64,000 bases of DNA from Gp13-AA77 sp035946575 (GCA_035946575.1 DASYZG010000126.1:18501-82500), one strand, 5' to 3'; shown: positions 35,802-45,117, counted from the stretch's first letter. Notes: generated from the sequence alone by a model not told the origin. Made by a program: numbers and translations.

Positions 35802-37162
35802 TGCTGACCTCCTTTGCCCGCGCCCGCCTCCGGAACACGATCGATGATGGTGCGGTTGGCCGGCACCAAATATTTCTCCGCGAAGGCTTTCACTTCCTCA
35901 GGCGTCACGGCGTCAATCTCGGTGGGAATCCGATTGACGGCGCCCGCGTTGCCATCGAACAGAGCGGCATGAGAGAGCGCCGAGGCGCGGCTGATCGGGA
36001 TTTCAAGCTCGGTGTACCAGTCCGACTTCATCTTGGTCTTGATCCGCTCCATCTCGGCGGCTGTCGGGCCGCGAGACCTCAAGGTCGCGATCACGCTGTC
36101 ATAGTCGTCAAGCAACCGGCTCTCGGCAACGTTAGAGGGATACACGATGAACGAGGTCATCAAAGTCGGCCCGTTGTATTCGTAGGGAGTGCCGAGCGGC
36201 CAGTTCACACCCCCATTCACGCTCAGCGCAACCTTCTTGTCCTTCACCAGAGCCTGATAGAGCATCGACGCGTCGCCGTTTTGGAGCAGTTCACCCACAA
36301 GAGCGCCGGCAACCGCGTCAGACGAGGTGCGCAGCGGCATGCGATAGCCGACCGCCAGCGCCGGCACGCGCGCGAGTTTGTCGGGTTCCGAGAAACGCCG
36401 TTCGGCGGTCTGCGGCGGCTCCGAGACGTCAGGCCGCGACGGCACGTCGCGCCGGGGCAGCGCGCCGAAATACTTCTGGGCCGCGGCGAAGATTTCATCC
36501 GGATTCACATCGCCGGCGACGGCGAGCACGGCGTTGTTGGGCGCGTAGTAATGCTCGTAGAAGCTCTTTACGTCCTGAATGGTGGCGGCATCGAGGTCTT
36601 TGAAGTCGCCGTAGAAGTTGTGGGCGTTCGGATAGCGATTGAAGGCTTTCTGCGGCAGATCGAGCCAGTAGAAACCGCCGTAAGGCTGATTGAGGACGTT
36701 GACACGCACTTCTTCTTCCACCACTTTGCGCTGATTGTCGAGATTGGCGACCGAGAAATCCAGCGTCTTCATACGGTCGGCTTCCAGCCACAGCACGGGA
36801 TCGAGCGCCGAAATCGGCGCGGATTCGATGTATTCGGTGAAATCGTAGCGTGTGTCGCCGTTATTGAATCCGCCGCCGCCCTCGATCACCTCGTCGAAGA
36901 CGCCCTTGGGCGCGTCCGGCGTCCCTTCGAACATCATGTGCTCGAACAAATGAGCGAATCCGGTTCGGCCCTCGGGCTCCAGGCGGAATCCGATGCCGTA
37001 GCTGACGCAGAGTCCGAAAGTGGGCGCGGAGTGATCCTCCGAGACCACCACGACCAAGCCATTGGACAGCGTCCGGGAGGCGATCGGAACCTTCCAATCG
37101 GCGCGCAAAGGCGCAGCGCCGATCGCGCTCGCGAGCAGCAAAGCAGTCAGAAGTCTACGCAA
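35798..37162 (-). CDS. M16 family zinc protease (active subunit)
   Basis: The 454-residue protein has a signal peptide (LLTALLLASAIGAAPLRA). It carries the inverted zinc motif HLFEH (H71, E74, H75) with the third ligand in VVEEEVRVN near residue 150. M16 enzymes cut peptides inside a clam-shaped chamber. It is the first gene of the M16-M16-GH27 operon. Downstream stop and start overlap as ATGA (35798-35801). Confidence 0.93.
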   Translation of the reverse strand: MRRLLTALLLASAIGAAPLRADWKVPIASRTLSNGLVVVVSEDHSAPTFGLCVSYGIGFRLEPEGRTGFAHLFEHMMFEGTPDAPKGVFDEVIEGGGGFNNGDTRYDFTEYIESAPISALDPVLWLEADRMKTLDFSVANLDNQRKVVEEEVRVNVLNQPYGGFYWLDLPQKAFNRYPNAHNFYGDFKDLDAATIQDVKSFYEHYYAPNNAVLAVAGDVNPDEIFAAAQKYFGALPRRDVPSRPDVSEPPQTAERRFSEPDKLARVPALAVGYRMPLRTSSDAVAGALVGELLQNGDASMLYQALVKDKKVALSVNGGVNWPLGTPYEYNGPTLMTSFIVYPSNVAESRLLDDYDSVIATLRSRGPTAAEMERIKTKMKSDWYTELEIPISRASALSHAALFDGNAGAVNRIPTEIDAVTPEEVKAFAEKYLVPANRTIIDRVPEAGAGKGGQQ

Positions 37163-37362
37163 GGGATTGGTGTCCTTTCGAGAGTCAGGTCGCTACTCAG
37201 ACATCCACATTCCATCAGGCCAGACAACTTGTCAATAGCCGCCGTCACGGTCGCAATTTACCCGCGACATTCTTTTGACAGGCTCTTGACGGTACTTTTA
37301 CCTCGGGCCTTCCCACCCAGGCATCCCATAGGCGAGGCACAGCTTGCCTAAGGAGATCTGCA

Positions 37363-37806
37363 ATGACTCTACGAACAGTGAAGCGTTCCTTGTTTGCGAT
37401 TATTATCGGCCTGGCACTTGGCGCGCATGCCTTTGCCCAGTACGGGGGCAGCGGCGGCGGTTCAACGGGTAGCACCGGAGTGTACACAGCCCCCAAGGGC
37501 GGCTATGGCGGTAACGGGGCTGCAATCGGAGCAGCAGTGGCCGCCGGCATCGGCGCTGGAATTGGAATCGGATACCTGGTGGTGCGCAGTCACCGCACGG
37601 TCATCGGGTGTGTTGAGCCTTCAAGCGAGGGCGTCAAGCTAATGAACGAGAAGGACCAGAATACCTACGCGCTCCTGGCGGAGAACGTCTCACTCAACCC
37701 GGGTGAGCGGGTGGCGCTGCGCGGGAAAAAGTCGAAAGACGATTCCGGCAAACGAACCTTTCAGGTGGCAAAACTCGTCAAAGACTACGGCTCGTGCAAG
37801 CAGTAG
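37363..37806 (+). CDS. Exported glycine-rich hypothetical protein
   Basis: AAGGAG 8 bases upstream supports the ATG. The 147-residue product has a signal peptide ending AHAFAQ. A Gly/Ser/Thr-rich segment follows, then a hydrophobic Gly/Ala stretch (AAIGAAVAAGIGAGIGIGYLVV) that could insert in a membrane. The soluble tail, with two cysteines (GCVEPSS...YGSCKQ), could form a disulfide. The tail has a small beta-fold pattern (YALLAENVSLNPGERVALRGKK) common in acidobacterial secreted proteins. Function unknown. Confidence 0.75.
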   Translation: MTLRTVKRSLFAIIIGLALGAHAFAQYGGSGGGSTGSTGVYTAPKGGYGGNGAAIGAAVAAGIGAGIGIGYLVVRSHRTVIGCVEPSSEGVKLMNEKDQNTYALLAENVSLNPGERVALRGKKSKDDSGKRTFQVAKLVKDYGSCKQ

Positions 37807-37905
37807 CCGTTACCGGACGTGGGCCCCGAATCAGCGGGACGGCACACAAGACGTTGTGCTCAAACTCTCGGGCAGGGGCCGGCGTTCCGGTCGCGCGTGG
37901 ATGAT

Positions 37906-38655
37906 ATGCGCCGCAATCCATCAGTGGAATTGCTCGATAGCGGTCTGCTAGGCCAGGACGAGATCCGATCCAATCTGGAGGACTTATGGCGCATTAACCG
38001 GTATTTGGGAGGCGTGTCCGGTTGCCTGCACCTGCTCGCTCACGCCTTTGGCCGGACGGGCAGCCGCCCGCTTCGCGTGCTCGAGGTAGGCGCCGGCGAT
38101 GGCCGCGTCGCCGGGCGCGTGCGTGAGATACTGCGCCGGCGGGGTGTGGAGGCTGATTACTTCACGCTCGATCGCAGGATGAACCATGTTAAGCTGGGCC
38201 ACCCCGGACCTGGGGGCATTCATCCGGTTGTGGGGAATGCTCTGAGGCTGCCCTTTAAAGAGGACAGCTTCGACCTGGTGACCTGCAATCTGCTGCTTCA
38301 CCAGTTTTCAGGCAATGAGGCGGTCGGCCTCCTTGCCGCTTTGGGCTCGGTGGCCCGTCAGGCCGTGCTCATCAATGATATCGAGAGGCACTGGATCCCG
38401 TTTCTACTCTTTGGCGCGACATCCTGGTTGTGGTGCTCGAACGTGTCGCGGCTCGACGGTCTGGCGAGCATCCGTCAGGCATACAGAGGTCCCGAACTCG
38501 AAGAGCTTGCCACCGCCGCAGGGTTCGACGATTTCGAGGTGCACCGGATCGTACCTTTCCGGCTCGGCCTCGTTCTCTGGAGAACCAAACCGCAACATCG
38601 CCGACTCGCACGCAGGACAGTGACTCCGAGGTCTCAGGAGAAAACTCATGAATAA
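37906..38655 (+). CDS. Class I SAM-dependent methyltransferase
   Basis: ATG 37906 gives 249 residues. SAM-binding motif I is VLEVGAGDGRVAGRV, the acidic end of strand 2 is YFTLDRR, and motif IV is FDLVTCNLLLHQF. The N terminus (VELLDSGLLGQDEIRSNLEDLWRINRYLGG) matches a methyltransferase group often found near polyketide or isoprenoid-type genes. The substrate is not predictable here. Its stop overlaps the cupredoxin start by 8 bases. Confidence 0.85.
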   Translation: MRRNPSVELLDSGLLGQDEIRSNLEDLWRINRYLGGVSGCLHLLAHAFGRTGSRPLRVLEVGAGDGRVAGRVREILRRRGVEADYFTLDRRMNHVKLGHPGPGGIHPVVGNALRLPFKEDSFDLVTCNLLLHQFSGNEAVGLLAALGSVARQAVLINDIERHWIPFLLFGATSWLWCSNVSRLDGLASIRQAYRGPELEELATAAGFDDFEVHRIVPFRLGLVLWRTKPQHRRLARRTVTPRSQEKTHE

Positions 38656-39064
38656 AAGACGACGTACTGTTCTTTCAGGCGTGATCCTTGCGGCGTTGCC
38701 GATCACTTGTGTAGCTCTGCGGGGGCAAGAAGCTCCAGCGGCGTCAAGTCAAGAGACCACAATCCAGATGACGGCCAGGAAGTACCGCTTTGAACCTGCG
38801 GTCGTCACGGTGAAGCAGGGTACGCGAGTGAAGTTAACCATCACTGCGGTTGACCACGATCATGGCTTCCAGCTGGCTGCCTACGGCATCAATCAGAAGC
38901 TTCCCAAGGGTGTTCCCACCACGGTGGAGTTCAGCGCCGATAACGCAGGCACATTCCCTTTCAACTGCTCCGTCTTCTGTGGCCTTGGGCACTCCAAGAT
39001 GAAAGGCAAACTCGTGGTTGAGCCTGCCTCAGCGCCGGGCAGTGGACCGGCATCGACCCCGTAA
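38648..39064 (+). CDS. Cupredoxin with a CuA-type site (COX2-like), exported
   Basis: The 138-residue protein has a signal peptide and one cupredoxin domain. H72 (in DHDHGF), C107, C111, H115 and M118 (CSVFCGLGHSKM) reproduce the binuclear CuA ligand set of cytochrome oxidase subunit II and nitrous oxide reductase. There are no oxidase genes nearby, so it may be a soluble electron carrier or copper carrier. It is coupled to the methyltransferase gene and converges on the membrane protein gene of the octahaem pair. Confidence 0.88.
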   Translation: MNKRRRTVLSGVILAALPITCVALRGQEAPAASSQETTIQMTARKYRFEPAVVTVKQGTRVKLTITAVDHDHGFQLAAYGINQKLPKGVPTTVEFSADNAGTFPFNCSVFCGLGHSKMKGKLVVEPASAPGSGPASTP

Positions 39065-39069
39065 TCGAT

Positions 39070-39103
39070 GCGGTAGCACAGCAAGACGGTGCTGTGCTAC
39101 CGC
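39070..39103. terminator. Perfect 13-bp hairpin between convergent genes
   Basis: GCGGTAGCACAGC, an 8-base loop, and GCTGTGCTACCGC form a perfect stem 6 bases after the cupredoxin stop and overlapping the stop of the opposing gene. There is no U-run, so it could be a Rho-dependent or processing hairpin, or a REP-like element. Confidence 0.6.
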
Positions 39104-39975
39104 GCCGGCTGGTCCCATGCCAACTTCGGTATCGCGTCCAGATGCCGGCTGAGGGACCAGAGTCCCATCCAACCTAACAACGCCAGATTGGGAAAGAGCA
39201 GCGGAGCCAGGGGTGGCGCCCCCGACGTGAAATTCGCAAACACACTGGCCGAAAGCCCGCGCAGATTAGCGAGATTGTGCAGGAAGAATCCGAGGACTCC
39301 CACAGCCGCCTCGACCAGCAGCACCAGAGCACACAGCGCGAGATATCGCCGGGTGACGGGCAGCAGGAAGGGGATCAGCAGGAAGCTGACGGCGAAAGCG
39401 CTGGTCACGACGGGCAGCCATTCGATGGTCCGGAAGAAGCCGTTCGCAGCGTGATCGGTCAGGCTGAGAACGAAGTTGCCAAAGAATCCGCCGGCCGCGA
39501 GGAAGATGACCCATTCGGCCCAGAGCCGCGAGCCGGGAGTAATCATCCGGTTCAGGATCAGGAGAAGTCCCACCCCGGTCAGAGCCAGCGGCGCAGCGAA
39601 GGGCGCCGCGTACGTCAGGCTGCGCAGCGTCCGCTCGTAGAAGAACTGGCTGTCGAGGTGATAGATCACGCCCGCGAGACCGGTCACGATCGAAATCCAG
39701 CCCACGAGATAACCAACGTCGCGCCAAACCGCCGCGCGATGCCAGAGTTCGCCAGCGGCAACTCCGATCAGAAGCAGCAGCGCACCGGCAGCGGAGAAAT
39801 ACACCGGGAAATATTCCACGTGCCGGCGAAACTGATTTTCGGAATGTGCGAGGAAGACGTCGACGCCGAGCGCGACGAAATTCAGGAGCACGAAGATCTC
39901 GAGCGCCAGTTGCGGATCGTACCGGACGTTGAGCGGCCCGACCCGGATGCGGACCTCGTCACTTTCCGCCGCCAT
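39097..39975 (-). CDS. Polytopic membrane protein, probable partner of the octahaem cytochrome
   Basis: The 292-residue protein has about eight hydrophobic helices between residues 22 and 280 and histidines at several helix ends (ELWHRA, VIYHLDS, FLHNLANL). GGAGG lies 6 bases before its ATG, inside the end of the cytochrome gene (17-base overlap). I do not recognise the family. The tight coupling suggests a membrane anchor or quinone-interacting subunit for the cytochrome, but no haem-b signature is clear. Confidence 0.75.
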   Translation of the reverse strand: MAAESDEVRIRVGPLNVRYDPQLALEIFVLLNFVALGVDVFLAHSENQFRRHVEYFPVYFSAAGALLLLIGVAAGELWHRAAVWRDVGYLVGWISIVTGLAGVIYHLDSQFFYERTLRSLTYAAPFAAPLALTGVGLLLILNRMITPGSRLWAEWVIFLAAGGFFGNFVLSLTDHAANGFFRTIEWLPVVTSAFAVSFLLIPFLLPVTRRYLALCALVLLVEAAVGVLGFFLHNLANLRGLSASVFANFTSGAPPLAPLLFPNLALLGWMGLWSLSRHLDAIPKLAWDQPAR

Positions 39976-41197
39976 GCTGCCTCCGCAGCTCTTCGGCCAT
40001 CGCTTTCAACTCCACCAGCTTGCTCAGCATCGGGTAATTGCCGTGCCACTGCACGAAATCGGCACCGCCCATAAACGCGCCGTGCTTGGCCGTGCGGCCG
40101 TCATAGTGCCAGAGATCGAAGTAGACGAAGTCGATGGGATGGGAAAACGCGGGACCGGTGAGGACGCCGTCTTTGCGCAGACCGTCCATGATCGCCTGCG
40201 CTTCCTGCACCTTCGCGTTGGTGTCAGCCACCACCTTCTCGGCGCGCGCGTAGACGTCATTCACCAGGGGAGCGGTATGACACTGGGTGCAGACCTGTTT
40301 CATATTGGCCTGCGCCTGCGCATAATTCGGCCGTCTCTCCGTGACGGCATTGGCAAGGTAATAGGAGAGCCGCTCGGACGGGTCATGCGTAAACTTCTGG
40401 CCGTTGATGCCGCTCATATGACAAGTGGCGCAGGTAGGCACGAAAATGTCGCGCGTGGCGAGCTTGCGTGGATCGGCGTCGAGATTCAGCAGCGCGCGCT
40501 GCGCCGCGAACAGTATTCCGTGGCGCGATTCCTCGTAGATCTCGATCTGGGAGTGATCGGGCCCCATGTGGCACTGGCCGCAGGTTGCCGGCGTGCGGGC
40601 AAGCGCCACCGAGCTGGTGTGGCGCGAGTGGCAGGCGGTGCAGTTCCCGATGGTACCGTCGGAATTGGGTCGTCCGACGCTGTGGCACTGCTCGCATCCG
40701 CCGGCAATGGCCGTGCCGCCTTCGAGCTGAACGAAGGGATGGGGTGGACGGCGTGTGCCGCCCGGCTGATATTGCTCGGAGAACGCCACCTGCTCCGGGC
40801 TCAGTCCCTGCTGGCCATAGACTGCGGCCCAGGCGGGCGCGGCGTGCCGGCTGCGAAGGAATTCCTGGTAGATCGACTCGTGGCAGCTCCGGCAGTTGCC
40901 GGCGGTCAGGCGCTTCGCGATCACGAATCCGTGGTGTTCCTCCTTCTCCTGGTTGGCGGCCGGCTGATGACAGTCAAGGCAAGTCACGTGCTTGCGGGCG
41001 TGCACGCTCAGCTCGTACTCGTGAACAACCGAGTAGGTCTGATTGTAGTGGCACTCGGCGCACTTGCCCGTGGCGCGCACCAGAGCGGCGTTGGGCTGCT
41101 CCGTCTCGATTTTAGGACGCTGGCGGTTGATGAGGAAGGCGGCGACGACGAGCGCGAATCCGAGGACGATCGCGACAAATACCGAGCGGAATGACAT
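39959..41197 (-). CDS. Octahaem cytochrome c, hydroxylamine-oxidoreductase-like
   Basis: The 412-residue protein has an uncleaved N-terminal helix (residues 5-23) and eight CXXCH haem sites, at cysteines 46, 73, 102, 168, 186, 206, 256 and 303. The C-terminal KHGAFMGGADFVQWHGNYPML stretch is like HAO-family octahaem proteins. Members oxidise hydroxylamine or hydrazine, or work as nitrite or hydroxylamine reductases. The tyrosine that crosslinks the P460 haem cannot be assigned with confidence, so the direction of reaction is open. It overlaps the downstream membrane protein gene. Confidence 0.85.
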   Translation of the reverse strand: MSFRSVFVAIVLGFALVVAAFLINRQRPKIETEQPNAALVRATGKCAECHYNQTYSVVHEYELSVHARKHVTCLDCHQPAANQEKEEHHGFVIAKRLTAGNCRSCHESIYQEFLRSRHAAPAWAAVYGQQGLSPEQVAFSEQYQPGGTRRPPHPFVQLEGGTAIAGGCEQCHSVGRPNSDGTIGNCTACHSRHTSSVALARTPATCGQCHMGPDHSQIEIYEESRHGILFAAQRALLNLDADPRKLATRDIFVPTCATCHMSGINGQKFTHDPSERLSYYLANAVTERRPNYAQAQANMKQVCTQCHTAPLVNDVYARAEKVVADTNAKVQEAQAIMDGLRKDGVLTGPAFSHPIDFVYFDLWHYDGRTAKHGAFMGGADFVQWHGNYPMLSKLVELKAMAEELRRQHGGGK

Positions 41198-41338
41198 GGC
41201 ACCCGGCCTCGATGAAATTTGAGCCGCCCTACGGTGAAGATATCACAGGATGGAAGCATTCCCAAGAACGGCAGGACGGTCGTGGGTTGGTGCTAAAATG
41301 GCCCTGTCTCAGCCGCCTGATACCCAGCGAGAGGAGCT

Positions 41339-41929
41339 ATGGTGCAGCATTACCGTTGGACAGCCCTTGTAACTCTGGCCGCGCTTCTGCATCTCGCCGC
41401 AGGATCCGGGGCGAGTGCGCAGCAGTCGCCAGCGCCGGTCGTCCGGGTGCCGCCGCAGGCGCAGACCCGGCCGGCCGCACGGGAAACGAACAATCGATTG
41501 CTGACCGGCAAACTGATCTACGTCGCGCCCATGCCGAATAATCTCGACAAGTGGCTCCAGGAGGATCTGCGCACGTGGGGACGTTATCGCGTGACCGGCA
41601 ACCCCGAGGGCGTGGATCTGGAGATCGATGCCGAGGTCCCCGAGAGGCAGACTCGCTACCGCCAGCGTCACGGAGTCCCGCTGCCGAAGAGCGAATCGAA
41701 AAAGGAGCCCCGGGAGACTTCCATCAGCGTCGTGGACTGGACCACCGGAGCCCAACTGTGGAGCGCGGCGCTGCTCAACCGGAATCCGAGAGCTAACGAG
41801 CCGTCTCCCGCTCCGGCTTCAAGCATCGAGATTCCGGCCCGCGACATGACGTCAGACCAACTCGCTCTCAAAATCACCCGCGAACTCCAGCGCTATGTCG
41901 AGCAGCTCGAGAACTCCGCCGGCCACTAG
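41339..41929 (+). CDS. Exported hypothetical protein
   Basis: AGAGGAG just before the ATG supports the start. The 196-residue product has a signal peptide ending GASAQ, a Pro/Arg-rich linker, and a soluble domain (LTGKLIYVAPMPNNLDKWLQEDLRTWGRY). Its pattern suggests a nucleoside-hydrolase-free, lipoprotein-like small alpha/beta fold. The family, which I cannot name, is recurrent in Acidobacteriota. It converges on the metallo-hydrolase gene. Confidence 0.7.
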   Translation: MVQHYRWTALVTLAALLHLAAGSGASAQQSPAPVVRVPPQAQTRPAARETNNRLLTGKLIYVAPMPNNLDKWLQEDLRTWGRYRVTGNPEGVDLEIDAEVPERQTRYRQRHGVPLPKSESKKEPRETSISVVDWTTGAQLWSAALLNRNPRANEPSPAPASSIEIPARDMTSDQLALKITRELQRYVEQLENSAGH

Positions 41930-41999
41930 TACTTTCATAGAATGCCCGGCCGATCGGTTATTCTGGCAATGCGACTCTTCGGGCGGGCAAGGGCCGCCC

Positions 42000-42728
42000 C
42001 TACCTCTCAACCTGATTCTCCGTGGACAGGAAGGGCTGATCGTGTCCGGGCAGGATGCGGCCGCGCATGGCGAGGATTTCTTCGCGGTCGCGATGGAACT
42101 GATCGCGATTGTAGGGAATCATGGTGAGGATCTGATCGTCGCGATCGCGGCTCAGCAGCGCGTCGCCGGCAATGATGGTCGGCTCGGCGCCATTGCTCAC
42201 GACCACCGAAAGGTGCCCGGGGACGTGTCCTGAAGTCACGTGAACGCCGAGCCCCTCCGGCAACGGACGATTCTCGATCCAGACAAACTGCTCCGCCGAC
42301 CCGATACGCGACGGGTGCCACATGCGCATGCCGAGCTTGCGAAGCTTGCCCATCAAATCACGCGCGCGATCGTAGTCGAAGGTCTCGGGGTAATACTTCA
42401 GCACCAGTTTTTCCCAGTGCAGATCGTCGGCAAGATCCGAGTAGAGCGAACACGCCCAATCATGGGCCTGCTGGCTGGCGTAAATGGGAATGTGGGGGAA
42501 AAGCGAGTTATTCAACACGTGGTCCACGTGGAAATGCGTCGAGATGAGGCCTTCGATGTCCTGGGGTTTCAGACCGCGCTGCTCCAGCGCTTTGAGGAGC
42601 AGCGGAGCCTCGTGAGGCATGCCACTATCCACGATCAGGTGGTGAGTTCCGCTCGTCAGAAGCACGGAAGTTGCGCCGCGCCAACTGCCCGCAAGGAGCA
42701 ATTCCGCCTTCCAGCCCGATCCTGCCAT
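42000..42728 (-). CDS. MBL-fold metallo-hydrolase
   Basis: The 242-residue protein shows the metallo-beta-lactamase fold motifs: THFHVDH (near residue 63), GHVPGH, the bridging aspartate in IIAGDALL, and the last histidine in LPGHDQP. These proteins bind two metals and hydrolyse esters, amides or thioesters; the substrate is unknown. It is the last gene of the MarR-CLC-RsbRD-like-MBL run, 57 bases after the preceding gene. Confidence 0.9.
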   Translation of the reverse strand: MAGSGWKAELLLAGSWRGATSVLLTSGTHHLIVDSGMPHEAPLLLKALEQRGLKPQDIEGLISTHFHVDHVLNNSLFPHIPIYASQQAHDWACSLYSDLADDLHWEKLVLKYYPETFDYDRARDLMGKLRKLGMRMWHPSRIGSAEQFVWIENRPLPEGLGVHVTSGHVPGHLSVVVSNGAEPTIIAGDALLSRDRDDQILTMIPYNRDQFHRDREEILAMRGRILPGHDQPFLSTENQVER

Positions 42729-42785
42729 CTTTGACCCGATTCGCTCCGCTGACCCACATTGTAGCAGGAAAACGCCGCGGAACAG

Positions 42786-43274
42786 CTAGCGGGATACCGG
42801 GCTGGGGTCGGCCGTCCACTCCGACCCCGATGCTTCGGGGCGCGCGGCCGCTTCGGACGTATAGCCGTCAACGCAATAATAGATCGCCTTGTCGAAGAAG
42901 CGGTTGATCAAGCGCTGCAGTTCCATCTCCTGGTAAAGTTCCATTGCCGAATCCACCAAGCCCGCGGAGCGGATGTAGTCCTGCAGATGGTACTTGGTCA
43001 GAGTGAGGGCAGCAACGACCTCGGCCAGGGGAATTCCTTCAGCGTATCGCTTTCTTCCCAAATCGCCGTACCAGCGTTTCATGGTCTCGTCCGGCTTGTA
43101 CTCCAGCCACTGGCCGAGGTCCCGGAAAACTTCGTGCACGCGCCGGTACAACGCATCGCTCGAGAGCTTGCCGTAAGTCGGCGTTTTGGCGTTCTCCTGG
43201 AGATCGCCGACCACGCTGCGAGTCAGTTCGTCGGCGTGAGTTTCGATCATGGTCACGAGTCGTGTGGAGAGCAT
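42786..43274 (-). CDS. RsbRD N-terminal-like sensor-domain protein
   Basis: The 162-residue all-helical protein (ADELTRSVVGDLQENAKTPTYGKLSSDALYRRVHEVFRDLGQWL, RYAEGIPLAEVVAALTLTKYHLQDYI) matches the pattern of the RsbT co-antagonist RsbRD N-terminal (globin-like) domain, here without a STAS or kinase domain. It may sense a ligand and act with another regulator. It lies 37 bases after the CLC gene on the same strand. Confidence 0.7.
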   Translation of the reverse strand: MLSTRLVTMIETHADELTRSVVGDLQENAKTPTYGKLSSDALYRRVHEVFRDLGQWLEYKPDETMKRWYGDLGRKRYAEGIPLAEVVAALTLTKYHLQDYIRSAGLVDSAMELYQEMELQRLINRFFDKAIYYCVDGYTSEAAARPEASGSEWTADPSPVSR

Positions 43275-43311
43275 ATTTCCTCCCTACATCCAGAGAGCAC
43301 GTTTAGGCCCG

Positions 43312-45117
43312 TCAGGTTGTCTTCGAGGCTGCATGCTGTCGCAGGGCTTCGACGGCCGGCGCTTCCTCCTCGATGACCCAGCGGCGCAGGCGCAGGATAT
43401 CGGCGGCGCGGGCGACGCCGATGGGTTTCGAGCGCCCGCCGTCGCGGCCCATCACAACCACGTTTTCGGCATTCTGCTGGATCATCCGCCGCGTCACCAC
43501 GTCGACGGTCTCGCCGGGGTAGGCGGTCACAAAATCCTGGCGGGCCATGTCACGGGCCTTGGTCGGATTCTGCATCTCCTTGAGCAGATCATGCGGTTCA
43601 AGAATTCCGATGAGCGTGCCATCCTTCTCGACCACGGGAAGCACGCCGGTGTTCTCCGTATAGAAGTCACGAACCACGGTTTGGGCATCAGCGTCGGCAG
43701 GAATAGTGGAGAACTCCTTGCGGATCACCTGTTCGATGCGCGAGCGCATCAGCACCGGCACGGAATAATCCTGCAGAACAATCAGGCCGCGCTTCACCAG
43801 CTTGCCCGTCATGATGGACTCTGCGCTGAGCAGGCGCACGAATCCATCGGAAATCATGCAGCAGACGATGAGCGGCAGAAGTGCGTTCGGATTGCGGCTG
43901 AGTTCGAAGAGAAAGATGATGCTGGTGAATGGCGCGCGCGCAATGCCGGCGAACACAGCGGCCATGGCTACCAGGGCATAGAGCGCGGGATCGCTGACCA
44001 GGTGGGGCAGGAAATGATGCCAGGCTGCCGCGTAGGCCGCGCCGATGCCACCGCCGACAATCAGCGAAGGGGCGAAAACGCCGCCGGTGGTACCGGAGCC
44101 GAGGGAAATCACCAGCGCCCAGAATTTGGCCAGTGACACGCCCAGGAGCTTCGAAATCGTCAACCGGTCGTTCAGCATGTCGCGGATGGTGTCGTAGCCG
44201 GTCCCGAAGATCTGCGGGTAAAAGTAGCCGAGAATGCCAAGAATCAGCGCGCCCACCACCGGCGCCCAGATGGCCGAGGGCTTCAGAAAAAAGTGATCGA
44301 AGTACTCCTCGAGCCAGAACAATACGCGGATCATGCAAATTGCAACCACGCCCATCAGCAATCCGAGCAGCGCAAAGAGCCAGAGTTCCTGCATGCTCGT
44401 GAGTTTAAACGCCGGGGTTGGGAACAGGGGAGCCCAGCCCACAAAGTGAACCCTGACGGCCGTGGCCACCGCGGATGCGATGGCCACGGGAATAAATGAG
44501 CGCGCGCGAAACTCGAAAAGCAGCAACTCAACGGCCACCAAAATGCCAGCGAGGGGCGCGGTGAAGGTTGCGGCCATACCTCCGGCCGCGCCGGCCGCGA
44601 GCAAAACGCGCCGCTGATAGGGCGTCAGCTTGACCAGTTGCCCGAAAATTGACCCGAAAGCCGCGCCGGTCTGGATAATCGGACCCTCAGCGCCGAAGGG
44701 CCCTCCGGTGCCGATGGCGAGTGCCGTGGCCAGAGGCTTGAGAATTGCCACCCGCATCCGGATCATGCTCTTACCCATGAGCACAGCTTCCATGGCCTCG
44801 GGGATCCCGTGACCCTTGAGCGTCGGCTCCCAGAAGTGAACCATGATTCCCACCAGCAGTCCGCCGATGGGTGGAATCAGGATCACCCAGACGCCGAGAT
44901 GGTTGCCCACGGGATAGGTGATGGCGAATGACCAACGCCCAAAGAAAAAAAGATTGGTAAAAAGATAGATCAGTTCGAGCAGGCCTTGGGCCACGAGACC
45001 CGCCGCCAGACCCACCAGCAGCGCCAGGGCCGAAACCTTGACCATGGCGGGCTCAAGCGCCACGCCGAATTCTCGAAAGAACCGGCGTGGTTTGACTCCT
45101 GAGACTTCGGGACTCAT
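43312..45117 (-). CDS. CLC-family chloride channel/antiporter with CBS pair
   Basis: The 601-residue protein has the CLC pore: GHGIP (102-106), GAEGP (142-146) carrying the gating glutamate, and GGVFAPSL. It has about 10 further helices and a cytoplasmic pair of CBS domains (about 450-590). CLC proteins move chloride, often in exchange for protons. The first codon overlaps the MarR stop (ATGA, 45114-45117), so expression is coupled to that regulator. Confidence 0.93.
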   Translation of the reverse strand: MSPEVSGVKPRRFFREFGVALEPAMVKVSALALLVGLAAGLVAQGLLELIYLFTNLFFFGRWSFAITYPVGNHLGVWVILIPPIGGLLVGIMVHFWEPTLKGHGIPEAMEAVLMGKSMIRMRVAILKPLATALAIGTGGPFGAEGPIIQTGAAFGSIFGQLVKLTPYQRRVLLAAGAAGGMAATFTAPLAGILVAVELLLFEFRARSFIPVAIASAVATAVRVHFVGWAPLFPTPAFKLTSMQELWLFALLGLLMGVVAICMIRVLFWLEEYFDHFFLKPSAIWAPVVGALILGILGYFYPQIFGTGYDTIRDMLNDRLTISKLLGVSLAKFWALVISLGSGTTGGVFAPSLIVGGGIGAAYAAAWHHFLPHLVSDPALYALVAMAAVFAGIARAPFTSIIFLFELSRNPNALLPLIVCCMISDGFVRLLSAESIMTGKLVKRGLIVLQDYSVPVLMRSRIEQVIRKEFSTIPADADAQTVVRDFYTENTGVLPVVEKDGTLIGILEPHDLLKEMQNPTKARDMARQDFVTAYPGETVDVVTRRMIQQNAENVVVMGRDGGRSKPIGVARAADILRLRRWVIEEEAPAVEALRQHAASKTT

